Counted from the stretch's first letter, positions 37,315 to 49,932 are shown. The stretch: 64,000 bases of DNA from Lyophyllum atratum (GCA_014905825.1 JACGCN010000044.1:186001-250000); one strand, 5' to 3'. Notes: generated from the letters alone by a model not told the origin. Numbers and translations are program-made.

Positions 37315-40172
37315 AGCGCGCGAAAAGTAAGATTGTGATCAGGAGATGCTTTTGAATCTCGTATCTCCCGATGACGGCGGATCTTGCACCTGGATGGAGA
37401 CACATGAACACATTGAGTACAGATATGAGAGTACAAATCCGTACAGTAAGCGACCAGCAGTACCCGATGGCCTCTTCGAACTGTGCTCGCTGTTCCGTGG
37501 CCGTAGAGGACGAGGATGATGGCAGGAGGAGAAAAGTTGACGGTGAAAATGGCGACAGCTGTTGAATTCTGCCCTGCCAGGCCCGGCTGGGTTGGATCTC
37601 GGTAAGGCGGAGTCTAAATTATAGGCTGGATTCATAATTGCCCCAGATCTGTTTCAGTCTATTGTCAACTCAATGTTCTCTCCAATTGTTCCTTGCATGC
37701 TTGCAGCGTCCTCATGTTGTTTCTCAATATATCTCTGATCATATGCTTATATGTGCGCCCACTACAAATCTCCCAGAGGCACCCAATGCTGCCCGTATCT
37801 CACGAATCGCCGATCCAATTACGATGAGATCGATTTCGCACATGGTTCAGCTCACCACGTGGGAATCGCGCCTCAACGCCGCATACCTCCAGTCCCCTCT
37901 GCAGCACCCTCCACACTTTACGAGAGCTTAAATCACAGGCAGCTCCAACATGACCGGAAAACACCCATGTCAAGACCTTATGTACTTTTATTTTCCAGAA
38001 TTTTTCTATATCATTCAAGTCGTGCCTGGCCAGATCATATCCCTAGATCGAGATTAGGGCGGAATCTATACAGACCTCCTTGGGGAAGTATTCTGCAAAG
38101 TCACAGCACACATTGAGGACACTGGAGGTAAAGTCTATCGAATCCCATGCGCACCCGGCAAGCGATGGATATGAAGCGCCTCAGTGCGTTTGAGTTGCTG
38201 CAACATACGCGGATCTTCAAGCCTGAATCAGGAACTGTCGAAACAGATGGCGTATGTGCACGACTTTTCCTGATGTCAGCTGGGCTTGCAGCCTGTCTGC
38301 CGGTTTGTTGCACGTCTATAGGCAGGGATCAGTCAACCCCATTCAACCCTTCGTGTTCTGAGCTTCGATGTATACCAAGAGGAGATAAAGGGAACCGATG
38401 ACATGGATATCACGATGGGCGCGTAGTACGGTTGGTGAGATGTTGGATGCCGATTGCGTTAGGCTCTCCACTCGACCCCGGGATATTCGGATCGAACACG
38501 AACTAGGGCACCATGAGGTCCGGAAAGAGTGCTGATCCACAGGGTTGGAATAAACAAGATAGTGGTTAGTGCGATTTTACTTGAAATGGCACTCTCAAGG
38601 AAGGGTAGAGAACTCGGAGATCGTGCGCAGACGTCATACATCTTTGCGAAATGAAAGGCTCGTCATTTCGCGAAGCTCTGATCGTGGGTCCTTCAGAGAA
38701 GGGAAACATCAAGAGCTGCGTACTAATAGCCGTGGATGGCGATCCTAGCAATCGAAAGGACATACTCCACGCCGCCGTTACGGTGTCATGATCCACGTAA
38801 CAAAACCAGGCAAAGACTTAGAAAACACTATCACTGATATTGATATCTCCGAACACAGCGATGAAAGTCAATCAGTTACATACGCCTGAGCTAATACCTC
38901 AGGTCATCCTGACCTAACCTATCCCGTCGTCTGCGTTACAGCTCGGATTGTATAAGTCGACAGCATTCTTCGAAAGTTCGCATCATCACGCCAAGATGTA
39001 CGACCAGGGAGCTCAGCTACAACTTACCAGACGAGGCCCAGTCGGAAATACAGCCACGGCTTCGCCAAACCATGAATCGATAGGGGGCACAAATGAACAT
39101 CAGAGTCTAAGAAGGGCCGAGTTTGACTGACGAGGGTGGCGATATATAGCGGGAGTAGGCATCACATGGAATCCATGAAATAAACATTTCAGTGTATGGA
39201 GTCACTTGGAGTGCTAAGAAGCCACAGGTAAGTACTGATGCATAATTCATTGTCTGTCCTGAACTTGATTGAGCCGAAGTTTGGGTCAATTTAACAGCTT
39301 CCAAAAGTGGGATTCGAGTTTCAGAAGTTTCCCTCTCGTTCGACGGACCTGTCATGGAACAGGAGACAAGCCCTATTATTAGACTCACGCCGTCGGGAGG
39401 GCTATAGTAGACGCTGTCGTTCCTACATAGTAATGATGCCGCATAGCGAGACGAAAAGATGAGGGCGTACAACTGCCTAGTACTACAGCCCTTTTTCGAG
39501 AACATGAATTGTGAACGCTCAGTGCTTGGATGTCCGATCCTGCTCTTATTGGTAACGAGAGGTAAACGTCCAATGCATATGCGATGCTAATTCATTGGGT
39601 ATTGGTGTACCTTAACATCGATACCTCCAACGGATAGCATTAGTTTTCTCAAAGTCAATATTAATTAGGGCTCTTGTGTTTGAGTGGTGGTAAGGATTAG
39701 GAGGAAAGGCTGAGACGTCTGACTTACCCCTTATATTCGAGACGCAGATATAGCTTACGAACAAGACTAATCCGACCGGTACCACCTGTATGTCTTTTCA
39801 CGCAGAAGTCGTTTGGTCTACGAACAATAATGCGCGGGCAACGGACTGACGTGAATAGCTGTTTAATTGAAGTTGCGGTCGCGGTGGCAGCAGTAACTTA
39901 AAGACCCCACCCGTTGATCATGAAGACTTCGAGATCAAACCAAATCACGCGAGTCATTCATATTAAACACCTTTCCCTCACGGCTAAACTGGACCATAGG
40001 CATTCGCAAGCAACCTTTACAAGACACACATCACTATCACTACTCATACGACAGAAGGCTAAGGACAGCATTCGTGTCACAGAATGTCATTACGATGCCT
40101 GCGTAGCTATTAGCGATACCTTGTAAGGCGATGTCAACGGGGACATACCATGCCAAAGACATCTCTAATAGT
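37315..40172. other. 2.9 kb gene-poor stretch
   Basis: The left few hundred bases probably carry the 5' leader and promoter of the GATA gene. Beyond that only frames of 60-130 codons are present on both strands (for example the minus frame 39107-39505), without motifs, consistent codon bias or intron logic. It may hold decayed coding or transposon sequence, but no terminal repeats or enzyme motifs were visible. Confidence 0.45.
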
Positions 40173-40513
40173 TCACTTCCCACCCGATTTGGAGGATGAG
40201 CTTCCATTGGCGGAGGTGTAGCGAGAGCTGCCAGCACCATCGTTGTAATAGGTTGAACCGTTGGTGTTCTGGTAGTAGTAGCTTCCGTTCCTAAAGGGGC
40301 CGCGTTTGAGCAACGTCCTCCTGTAGCGTGTATATGTGCTTACGTGTTGGAATAGTGATACCCACTGTTGCCAGTGTTGCTGTCCTGACGGCTACAGTAA
40401 TGGTTTCCCTTAGGAGGTAAACCAGGAGGTCAATATCGCCGTTGATAAGAACGAGTAGACCATACCTGGCTGTTGGTGCCACTCCCGGTGTATTTGTATC
40501 CTTTGTCACTCAT
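40173..40513 (-). CDS. 75-residue Asn/Gly/Ser/Tyr-rich conserved small protein
   Basis: Three short exons with two introns of about 53-57 bases give a 75-residue protein from ATG 40513 to the stop at 40173. It begins MSDKGYKYTGSGTNSQ, continues GNHYCSRQDSNTG and GYHYSNTNGSYYYQNTNGST, and ends GSSSKSGGK. The protein is very rich in Asn, Gly, Ser and Tyr, with one Cys and no signal peptide or membrane segment. From memory, small fungal proteins with the same order (SGTNSQGNHYCSR, then YHYSN..GSYYY..NGSTYYN) recur across Agaricomycetes without a known function. That splicing yields this pattern in frame through all three exons is the main support. It stands alone in an otherwise gene-poor stretch. 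Confidence 0.72.
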
Positions 40514-42535
40514 GGTATAAACGTGCAAGCTTGAAGTCTGAAGTGTTTCAGCAGTCAAGGTGTAAAGAACGAAGGTCTGAGTTCGCGACCGAATTTATAC
40601 GGTCACGCTCTTTTCACGTGAGAATTTCCCACACGCTCCTAATAGTAATAGTATCACCACGGTTGAACACGGTTGACTCGGAGTTACTATCGCCGCTAGG
40701 AGAGTCTCAAGCACTACCATATGACCAGTAGGGGTCTTACTTCTGGAGCTCTGGACTTGTAATACGCATCAACCTCCGTTTATGCGGCGAGGATTCGTTT
40801 GAGGGGCAGCCTGCTGCTCTAGCATGAGCAGCCATTCGCATTACACAACATCCTGTCGATGCCTCTCGATGCCTATTGTAACTCGGCTCTCTGTCATATA
40901 TACTCTGGCTATGTCCTACTTCCGGACTTCGACATGGCGAATCAGAAAACTTGGGATACAGATGCACTTTCCGATCCACAGTGGACGACTTACCCATGCT
41001 TCTTAAGTATAGACAAGAAGTTGAAGACCTTTCCATTCTGCTTAGGTTACTCGAAGAGCTCTGCCAACAAATTCTTGGAGGATATTGCGCCCTTGACAGG
41101 CTCGGGTTTCATAGCTCATTCGGTCTGGTACATCACCGCCCTACTTTCGACCGTGGGTTTACTCCTCACTTGTGTCTCGGCCCCGAACAAAACCCCAGGA
41201 ATGGAACAAGCCGATAACACAAGATAACATACCGTCTCCAACCTCAGGGCCTTGTTCGGATTTGGTATACGAATTGGGATTACCGAGCCGTGTTACTCCG
41301 TGTAGCAACCGTGTAGGTCACACATGTCCCTGGGTGGCCTCCCGCGATGCATCACCCATCTGTCTGAATGTCTTTGTTTCGCCTTCACGTCACCAGCTCA
41401 CCAATGAGGTACCAGCTGGATCTTGAGATCATCATATCCGGGTCGATGAGAAGTCAGGTTGCCTTTTTATCTCCCTTCACTGATACCCCACGGTCTATGT
41501 CAAGTACCTGCATGGTACGCAACCGCGAGCTCCTGATATGATGTGTACTCTGCCGATTTACATCTATATAACTGGTATACTCGTTGTTTTGTCAGGTCCA
41601 TTCTTCAAGCGACAACTTGGTCGTTCCAGAGTTCAGCTGTCTATGGCTACGGGGCCGTGGAGTTTCACCAGACGTTCAACATTCAACTAAACAACATTCG
41701 GGATCTGCCCTATTCAAGTTCTCCATGTCATCCTCCCAATGTCCATAGCTGTACTTCAGTGTACAAGCTCATTCTTTGACTTGGATTTAGAATCGAGGAT
41801 GTCACCACGTCATCCATCGAGACCATACCACATCAAGCAGCGAGAACTCGTACAGAGCGCTATCTTCTGTCGATCAACTGTAGATACAAGCGTATCACGG
41901 TAGTCAGCTCTTTTCAGACGACGTGACAGTGCCCTGGCAGTAGATTGATAGCTATTGCGCCGATCCTCGATGATGTAGTACTCGAGTACAGCGATAACTT
42001 TTCGGCATAGGGAATGTCGATTCAGGTAATAAAAGCACATCTTCTGAGTCCCCCACACAGAACGCGACGAGAGCCTCAAGAGCTTTGAATTCGACTGCAA
42101 ACACCAATCTTCTTCTAGGGCATGCTTGAAGCAGGCAGGATTATGGCAAATTAAGTATCCCATTTCTGCACGACGCGGATGGTACTCCAGCGGGGCTGTG
42201 AGAAAGACTCGGTGAAGTCATGCACTTGTGAAGCTATTGAGTTAGGGATACAGGAAGGAGGAACAACTGCTGTGTCTGTCCAGGAGAGACGAGGAAAAGT
42301 CCTATCCGCCGAGTGCGCCATGTATGAGAATAAACTTCAGGCTCCAGAGATAGCTATTGCAGCTCTACAGAGCTAAATTCAAGTGATTCAAGTGCACGCA
42401 TTTGCAGAACCCTGCGTGCTCTTGTAGAAAGTCAAAAAAAGGTGAAAATTTAATCTTTGACAAGAAGGAACCTCCGAAATCGAGAGTTGCCAAACGGGAA
42501 CAAATCCTCTCAGATTCTCTCCTCCCACCAATAAT
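40514..42535. other. 2 kb gene-poor stretch with broken frames
   Basis: Between 40820 and 41700 several overlapping plus-strand frames look partly coding (one with EVEDLSILLRLLEELCQQ, one with the hydrophobic MCTLPIYIYITGILVVLSG, one with LRALFGFGIRIGI). They could not be joined into a protein I recognise and may be remains of a decayed gene. The right end includes the Mediator gene promoter. Confidence 0.35.
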
Positions 42536-43101
42536 ATGTCAGAAATCCCACAAACAGACGTTTCGCGCCCATCCGCTCTACCGACCGCAAAATTATCGCG
42601 CGGACATGCAACGCAATCCTCCGTTGATCAGAGTTCCACCGAGTACCTTGACACGATCGAAGAGGAGTGGAACAAGCGCGTCGATATGGAGGTCGAAACG
42701 CTCGTCGACGGCATGGTCGACCTTGTCAGTTTAGCTTCTGTAAATACCTTCCTATAGGCTTTTCTGCGCTAGACTCACACAGTAGTTGAAGATCGGGGAC
42801 AAGGACAAGTTTCGCATTGCGCAGGAATCATTCCAGGCGCAATCCCGTGCGGAGTCTATGGTGTGTAACGTCAATTCAGCTTCCTTGTAACTTCCTCAAC
42901 ATCTCAGCATCGCAGGTTCGTGCAGCAAACTCCCTGTTGTCTATAACGCACTCTATGAAGCTTTTACTTCTGCTCTCGGACGAGGCCCAGCTGGCTCATC
43001 GACGCGACGCTGAACTTAAGATTGTCCAGGAGGAGAAGGATGAAGCACGCCAGAAGGTCTCCAAACTTCTGGACGAGATTCTCCACCCAAATCCTACCTA
43101 G
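42536..43101 (+). CDS. MED22: Mediator complex subunit 22 (Med22/Surf5)
   Basis: Head-module subunit of the Mediator coactivator, linking RNA polymerase II to activators in the nucleus. Three exons are read: 42536 to about 42738, a short one coding IGDKDKFRIAQESFQAQSRAE, and one from about 42916 to 43101. The joined protein contains EEEWNKRVDMEVETLVDG, MVDLVSLASIGDKDKF, SRAESMVRAANSLLSIT, SMKLLLLLSDEAQLAHRRD and a Lys/Glu-rich helix ending DEILHPNPT. This helical pattern, with the hydrophobic MKLLLLLSDE block, is typical of Med22. The length (about 145 residues) fits the family. Confidence 0.87.
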
Positions 43102-43656
43102 TCCTCATGATGAGGACCTGCTTAGCTTGTCGCTATCGCAATAGCTGACCTTCCCCTTGGCATCGGTACTCGTTTCCTCTCGCTACCTATTCGCTGTCAT
43201 GCTGACTTAACATCAAGCTCGCAGCTTGAGCTTATAAAACTTCTCCAGATCGGTCCCTCCTAGGACCCCTTGACATCCCGCATGCCAGTGGACGCCCGTC
43301 AGAGAAACTCTATTAGATGCGCTGCTTCTTGCGCCCACGCCATACCCCCAGTCTTGGAAAGCTCGTCATTCTGCTAACATCGTACCAATTCGCTCCGTAA
43401 AACTGAAATGCCTTTGCTCATGGTCAGGCCAGTCTAGCCTGAGCTGAAGGAGAAATTGTCGAGCTGGAATAATTATAGTCTACCTTGGTCGATACAAATG
43501 GGATGCTACAATTGGTGTATGTTACATACATATTAACCTTCCAAGAAGCCTTCTAGGCGAGCCGATTCTACATGTACTGTTCAGGCTGGCCCGTAGTATG
43601 TACAATAAATATGAATAGAAATACAACCGATGTTTGGAATGCAATGATCAAAGAGT
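43102..43656. other. Convergent intergenic region
   Basis: 3' regions of two convergent genes. An AATAAA-like element (ACAATAAATATGAA near 43600) may serve polyadenylation. No gene was seen. Confidence 0.4.
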
Positions 43657-45209
43657 TTACTCTTCCTCAGCAGCAGGATTGATGCCCAAAACGCGTCTTA
43701 TCGTCTCTTCTTCCAATCTCTTGGCCCGCACCCTACCCTCTTTCAACCGTTCCAGCCCTGACTTGATGCTTTTCATATGAACCTCGATAGGTATCTTCGA
43801 CTCTGTGAGCTCCGGCGCTGCGACACGTTCTCGTATATCCTCCATGTCGCTACTCATCGCGTTGAGAGACTGCAAGGCAGCAACGACATGTGCGAGCGCC
43901 TTCTTCCGATACAAGCCAAGGTTCCTCAACAGGACCAGATGGTCGTCGAAATTACGCAGCTTCTTCCTGTTGCCACCGAGCTTGGTCCACAGTTCAGCGA
44001 GTAGCTCCGACTTGGCGGAGGAGAGGGTCAAGTCTTCGCGTGATACCTGGCCGTGCAGCGTTGAGAGGCGTTCCTCAAGCTTTTCGAGGTTGGCGAGGTT
44101 GAGTTCTGCTTCCAAGATAAGGCGCTCCATAGAAACAGAGAGGACGCTCATGGCTTCGCTGAACGTGTGGATTACAACGTCGTTCGCGGGCTTTCGGGCG
44201 CCCCATGGCACAAGGCCATATAAGGACATAACAGTAGGAGCCTTTGAGTGTGCTGATTCGATTTGGTGAAGTGCGTAGTCGTTGACTGCCATGATACTAA
44301 TTGTCATTAGTTTGTGGTATTTTGATAGATCCAACACGACTCACTTGTCGACGGCGCCCCCAATTTTAGAGCTGAGTCTCTGAAGATCACGCCCGGCCTT
44401 CTTGGCGTCTTCCACGAACTCGCCCAACGTGTCACTCAATGTATCCCGAGATTTCAGATCGCTGATCCGAATAAGCGTCACTAAATCGGTGGTGGCTAGC
44501 TCTGCTTTCTTGATCTCCAAAGACAAGCCTGAACCTCCGACCGACTCATCAAGAAGATGCTCGAAGGTAGTACTTTGGACGTCGATGAATTTAGGGTAGT
44601 CTGCCCAACGAGGTGATTTAAGGTTGCCAGCAACTTGTACGGAGGTTTCACAAAACCTCGATCCATAGAGACCAGGCAGGTAGCAGAGAGGTCGGAATGC
44701 GCCATGAAGGGTATCAGAAATTCTGCCCAAAATGAGGGCGAGCAGCCAGAAGAAGACGAGCACACCAAGTGGCCGGCGGAGTAGCCGAACTGCCATGCTG
44801 AAGATGTCGAAAAAGTACTTCACTGTGAAGGTAGCGCCTTGGACGGCGCCATCCAGGATTTCCTCCCGCGCAATAGCTTTGCGAGGGGCCTTGTACGATT
44901 TCGGGGTAAGCGGGACCACGGTTTGTTTGCGCGAGGGCGATGCGATGTATGTGGTCCTGTTCGCGAATCTCCGCTTGCGAGGGGATGAGATGCCAACTCG
45001 CACAGACCCCGGAGGACTTGGCGTGGATGGCCGAGGGTGATTCTCTATGTCTTCTACATCTTCCCAGTGGTTGTCGTCTGATAGGTATGTAGATTTCTAA
45101 AGGGGATATGCAACAGACGTCATGGTCAGGAGCTACACAAGTCATGAGTTGGCGCAGTACGTACGGAGGCTGCATCGCGTGTCATCGCTCGTGTCGTCCT
45201 GTTCATCAT
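43657..45209 (-). CDS. Membrane-anchored coiled-coil protein of unknown function
   Basis: Three exons from ATG 45209: MMNRTTRAMTRDAAS, then 45099 to about 44347, then about 44294 to 43657. The first 110 residues are basic and disordered (GISSPRKRRFANRTTYIASP). One strong membrane helix follows (LGVLVFFWLLALILGRI). The remaining two thirds is predicted helical with coiled-coil character (LEKLEERLSTLHGQVSRED, SIKSGLERLKEGRVRAKRL) and ends Glu-rich (NPAAEEE). The basic, Ser/Pro-rich N-terminus and single helix suggest an endomembrane or inner-nuclear-membrane protein, but that is a guess. I do not recognise the family. Its 5' end lies 273 bases from the stop of the OPT gene on the same strand. 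Confidence 0.78.
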
Positions 45210-45482
45210 CGTGGAAGATGGGAGTCGGCGAGGACGAGATTGGAGATTAAATAGCGTTGGACTCCGGGGCGTGGAGCAAGCGAGGAAACAGGTCCCAGAT
45301 CACGATGTTCACTAAAAGCATCACGTGAACAAACATGAACGCGTTTTTCGCGTTTGGCTTAGCGCGCCTCATGTCAAAGTGCTGGTATTGAAACGCTGAA
45401 TCAATTGTCCTTTACTACTACCATATGCGCAAAATAGCGTCCGGCAGCAGCGTGTTTCTTCGCTCTGATATGCCAGCACCCC

Positions 45483-48400
45483 TCACGTATCAATTACTGC
45501 GCATCTGTCATAGTTTCCTACAAGTTTCCATCAGGATAGTTCGGGAAGGCAATAGGGCGCTAGACTCACCATTCTGGTTCGCGCCCCACCTAGAGAAGCG
45601 GCCATAAATTCAGCGAATTGATGAAGAAGCTAAGCGACTCACCATTGCGGGAACAGGTGTGAATCGCCGGAGGCACCCTGCACAGCAAACGAGAGAATGA
45701 AGACCATGACCTATATCTCTTGCTCAGAATCTAAGGCATTCTGAGAAGAAAAATATTTACCTGAGTACCGCCATCTAATGCAGCTGCGATTATGTAGTTG
45801 TATTTCGCAAACCACTTGGGGTACCGCGTCCTCAGCCACCATTGCGACAACCACGCGATGGCGAAGTACGACAATATCGACGAATTGATTCCGACACAGA
45901 GCCATCCGATGTAGTAGCTATTTTCCATCGTATTAGTGACAATTTCGAGACAAGAAAGATCGTGTGGCTTACCAGATGACAGGGGTATACAAGTAGTCGG
46001 TCCTGAGTCTAGGGAAGTATCGGTAGGCAAGCCAGAATGGCACGGGTACAAAGAGGCCGATGACATAGGCCCAAGCGACGAATTGGTATCTCTGCCCTAC
46101 AGCGAAGAGCTCATGGCTAGCAAGCGTTACTGAAGCGAACCACACGGCGGAAAGAGCTGTCGTACCTTAATCCTCCCCACGCAATAGCTTGAGAGTTGTA
46201 CTGCTGTGGTTGCTGGCCAGACCAGATGTTGGTCCCTTCAACCGAAAGCAAGATATCACGCTGGTTGTCGATGATTGAATTCATCAGAACTGTCAAGTCA
46301 CCGTCAGTGCATTGTCCACAGTCAACGGTGCGTGTAGACATACCGAAGTTTAGGATAGCGCCAAAAAGTGTTCCGACAATCTGAGCCGTGAATGCCGCTC
46401 GGGGAGGAAGTTTTGTATCTGCGTTGCAGAGTCAGATATCCTGACTGGCGCACAACTAAAAATGCTTCATACATTGTGCGATCTTTAGGTCTCGCATCAA
46501 TAATTGGGCCTGATTGACAGAATCTGCGAATTGTTTATTTAGAAACAGATAGGGAGGTACGATCATATGGCTCACTGTAGCTGAAGAGGACGAAATACAT
46601 ATTGGCCATTGGCTTTCCGGGATGTATGAAGCCTCCGATCATCTGTGCGTGGTGCAATTCATCAGTAATCCCTTAGCCATAAACCAAGTGATACATACCT
46701 GAACGAACGGTTGGATGATGAATTGAAGCCCTGTGATAGCAAACAGTGATCCGAAGAACAGAATAGAGATCGTGGCCAAGAGCATTGCGATTATGAATCC
46801 CCACCTAACGGTAGAGCCACATCAGCTAAAACCGTATGACGAATGGGAGTGATATTACCAGGGAAGCGTCGAGTCCGTTTTGTATATGATGACGAGGGCC
46901 ATTATAATGGATATGGCGAGCGTGACCAGATACCAACTGTTTGGCGCGTCGGGATACTGTGAGAATAGTGAGCGGGGATGACACGATGACCTCGAAGAGA
47001 GCGCACCTTCAGCATCTCGCGGTAATGGGGATCGATATCCTCGTTGGTGACATCGGATTGCGCCCTCATGCCATCGTCCTTCCAGAACCTCCAGTTGAAG
47101 TTGTCCCACATGCGCTTGAGCTCCGTTGGTTTCATCCACGTCCATGCATTGCGCAAGTCGTCGCGATTCCACAGTAGGAGATGGGTAAAGGTAGCAGCCA
47201 TGCCAAGGTTCGTTGTAAGGAGCTGGACGACCCAGGTACCTGCATAGAATGGCTACAGAGGAGATCAGTCCCCTATCATCATGCGAGCACGCGGCGGCCT
47301 ACCAGTCCCTGCTCTGCGAGCAAAGCAGGATCCACTTCAAACTTATCGTTAAGAATGAGGAGCTGGTCATAGACCGTGCCGTTCTCATAGAAGAGCTCTT
47401 GAGAAAGCTAATAGGCCCCACCGGGTTAGATGTCATTGAGGAAGGAAAATATGACGCACGAAGGGGAAGTTTTTGGACTGCCATATGTTCTTGTAATATA
47501 CAGCTACAAAGACAACCCTTATACGAAACGCCCCATGAAAGAGTAATACCAGCAAAAACTTCACAAAACTCACATGCAGAGGATGTAACCAATAAAGTTC
47601 GAGAACTGAGCTTTGAGAGGAATCGCCATGGGGTTATAACCTGGACAAGCTTCCATGAGCATCGCGCCCCTCCAAGCAATTCTTACATACCTCCAGAGAT
47701 GTATTGCCAGTCAAGACAAAGCGACAACAACCCAAGACCTTCGTTCCCGTTGGAGCCACCGAAAATGCGTGTAAAGTCTTGCGAGCGAGGATTAGCCAGG
47801 CAAAATATAGAGAATCCTGTGAGTAGAGGGAACATCCACTCAGGAAACAGCTCCCAAATGAAGATTCTAAAAGCGGTATCAATTTGTGTAATGCGTACTG
47901 GAGTTAGTGGCAAACATACACGCCAAGAACGATCCAGAATATTCTGAGCTTCCGTTTCGCACCGGCAGCGTCCTTGTACAGTGCGTCGAACATAGACACC
48001 AGAGGCAAAACCCCAGGATAGAGCATCTTGGAAGGATAAAGTAGGACAGCTGAGAGCACGTACGTGAGTGCGACTAAAATTTGGGTGAAAATCAGAGTAC
48101 TGACATCTGAACAGGCCACCAATGCCATATCCTGTAAATTGTTTGTTAAGATGACACGGCGATCCATGGATCAGGTAACTCACCCAACAGCTGGCTAGAG
48201 AACAGCAAACTTTTTGGAATATCAATATTTGATGTAGGACATAGGGTAGTACAAACGTACAAGATGCTGGCACCAGGGTTCGGGGTAATGTTGTAGAATA
48301 ACCGTTGCACCGCCAGCACCTCCGTGCCAAGGGCCGAGTTGGCTGCCGCACTCGCCATGATCACGATGAATGCATTTTCCTTCTTGTTGAATGGATGCTT

Positions 48401-48949
48401 TTGCGGTGGGCAATCAGCGTCTAGCCTAGGAAAAAAATGGGAACCGTCGTACCGGGTTCAGATAACGAAAGATCCCACGACTAGGTATGACCGTGGCGAG
48501 CGACATTCCCATGACATACGATATGATAGCGAGGAACATTGTAGAGACCAAGACCGTTTGCTATATGATTTCCAGCCTCGGGAAGGAGCATGAATAGGAC
48601 AAACTCACGGGTTTGAAATAATAAATTTCAGCTGTAATGAACCTACAGGTTAGTAATTAACTCGTAGCCGAGGTTTCGTATGCATACCTAAGACACCACC
48701 GAAGGCCGAGAGTCCAATACCAATGATGAACGCACGGATGGTCCATGGATTTGAAGAAGGGTCGTCCGCGACACTGATAACATGCGTAGCAATGTCCCGC
48801 TCGCTTTCGAGCACGTCATGACCATTTGAATCAGAATCTGCGTGGTCAATTGATTCAACATCGCCATGATCAACGTCGATCTTCTCGTCCAGGCCGAATT
48901 TGGTGTCCTTCTCTTCGAGAGGGGATTGAGCACTGGGGTCGATAGCCAT
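45483..48949 (-). CDS. OPT-family oligopeptide transporter
   Basis: Proton-coupled small-peptide transporter of the OPT family, with about 12-16 membrane helices in the plasma membrane. Start ATG 48949 (MAIDPSAQSPLEEKD) opens an acidic cytosolic tail that leads into VISVADDPSSNPWTIRAFI, the family's N-terminal DDP signature. Recognisable blocks follow: LSAFGGVL, TVLVSTMFLAIISYVMGMSL, HPFNKKENAFIVIMASAA, NITPNPGASILYLFSSQLLG, YGIGGLFR, LYPSKMLYPGVLPLVSMFDAL, WEIFPEWMFP-like WELFPEWMFP, LDWQYIS, WDNFNWRFW, DPHYREMLKYPDAPNSWYL, IHPGKPMANMYFVLFSYN, MRDLKIAQYTKLPPRA, GTLFGAILNF and WGANQNGNYDRC near the C-terminus. More than a dozen short introns interrupt the gene, and reading across them keeps the helices intact. 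Stop at 45483. Confidence 0.9.
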
Positions 48950-49280
48950 TGAGAAGAGACTTCCAGCGGCGAGCGAAGTCCAGACGTCGCACGGCTGTTC
49001 TTATAGCCCTCATGACCGAGCTCCGCAAGATAATGCTCGTGTGTACGTGGAGATAACAGAATATATTTTTACACGAACAGCATGGCTGGGTAAAAGCCGT
49101 CGTGTAGATATGGATATTTTTGTCGTGGGTGGACAGAGATCAAGATTCGAAGAGCTAAAGATAGGGCAGCAAGTTCCAGTGTACCTACTTTTGGGGGGCC
49201 AGAATTGCTGTGGGATGAACGCGTTTGCTCATAGCATTCAAGAGAGTAAGACGCCGGTTCTGCCTCCTGACGCCTGAGTA
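48950..49280. other. OPT promoter region
   Basis: Upstream of the minus-strand OPT gene; no coding exon was recognised. Confidence 0.35.
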
Positions 49281-49590
49281 TCAACTGTAACGCCAGACCC
49301 TTTGGAAGTCGGGATGCGTGTCAGAGGTGTACATATCATTTGGGAACGCAGGCGTAGAGAGCAGCGACGTGTAGTGCGAAATATACTCGCGTGTCGCAGC
49401 GACACCGAGAAAACGGTTCGATTGCAAGTTTGCCATGAATGTTGAGTACACAGCCAACTGAGGTCCAGGAGCGCCGGAAGGCATCGGAACATACGTTGCG
49501 AGGGGGAATACCGAGCTCGGATTCTCAAGAGCATATGGATATTGCGCAAACACAATAAGAAAGGCAAGCGAGGTGGAAATGTGACCACAA
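49281..49590 (-). pseudogene. Unassigned coding-like fragment
   Basis: A minus-strand frame of about 100 codons reads like protein (SLAFLIVFAQYPYALENP, then TYVPMPSGAPGPQ and NLQSNRFLGVAATREYISHY, ending DFQRVWRYS). It has no ATG at its 5' end and no convincing upstream exon. It may be the last exon of a gene whose front was lost, or an unrecognised small gene. No family was recognised. Confidence 0.3.
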
Positions 49591-49788
49591 TGGTCAGGAG
49601 TCGGTCAGGAGATATCAGGCAGCCCACTGGCAGCCGGCGAATATTTTAGGAGTGAGCCAGTTCAAATCGGCATTGCACCGGCTTCGGGCCGGCTCGACTG
49701 TGATTAATTTGCGATCGGATCAGGACCTTGGCGGGCGTAGACAATAAAACTCATTGCTCTCGTCAAGACAATAAGAGAGGCCGACAAA

Positions 49789-49932
49789 ATGTCTTACTTA
49801 TTCTCCAAATCTTCTTCTCTGCTCACCACGAACACATCTGCTGTCGACCAAGCCCTCTTCCGAGACCGCGCAGATTTCCTGAACGACCAGCTATCTGCTG
49901 CTGGCATTGAATCATGTTCCATCCAACAGTAA
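49789..49932 (+). other. Upstream open frame overlapping the PX-PB1 start
   Basis: A 47-codon frame (MSYLFSKSSSLLTTNTSAV ... ESCSIQQ) starts 125 bases before the PX-PB1 ATG, overlaps it in another frame and stops inside the first intron. Its composition is coding-like. It could be a regulatory upstream frame if the transcript starts far enough left. Confidence 0.4.

Noticed and set aside
40859..41227. Plus-strand frame of 122 codons in the gene-poor region
   Set aside because: Competing frames look equally coding; no family or consistent splice model could be found.
47249..47947. Plus-strand frame of 232 codons
   Set aside because: Antisense to the OPT transporter exons, which carry clear membrane segments and family motifs.
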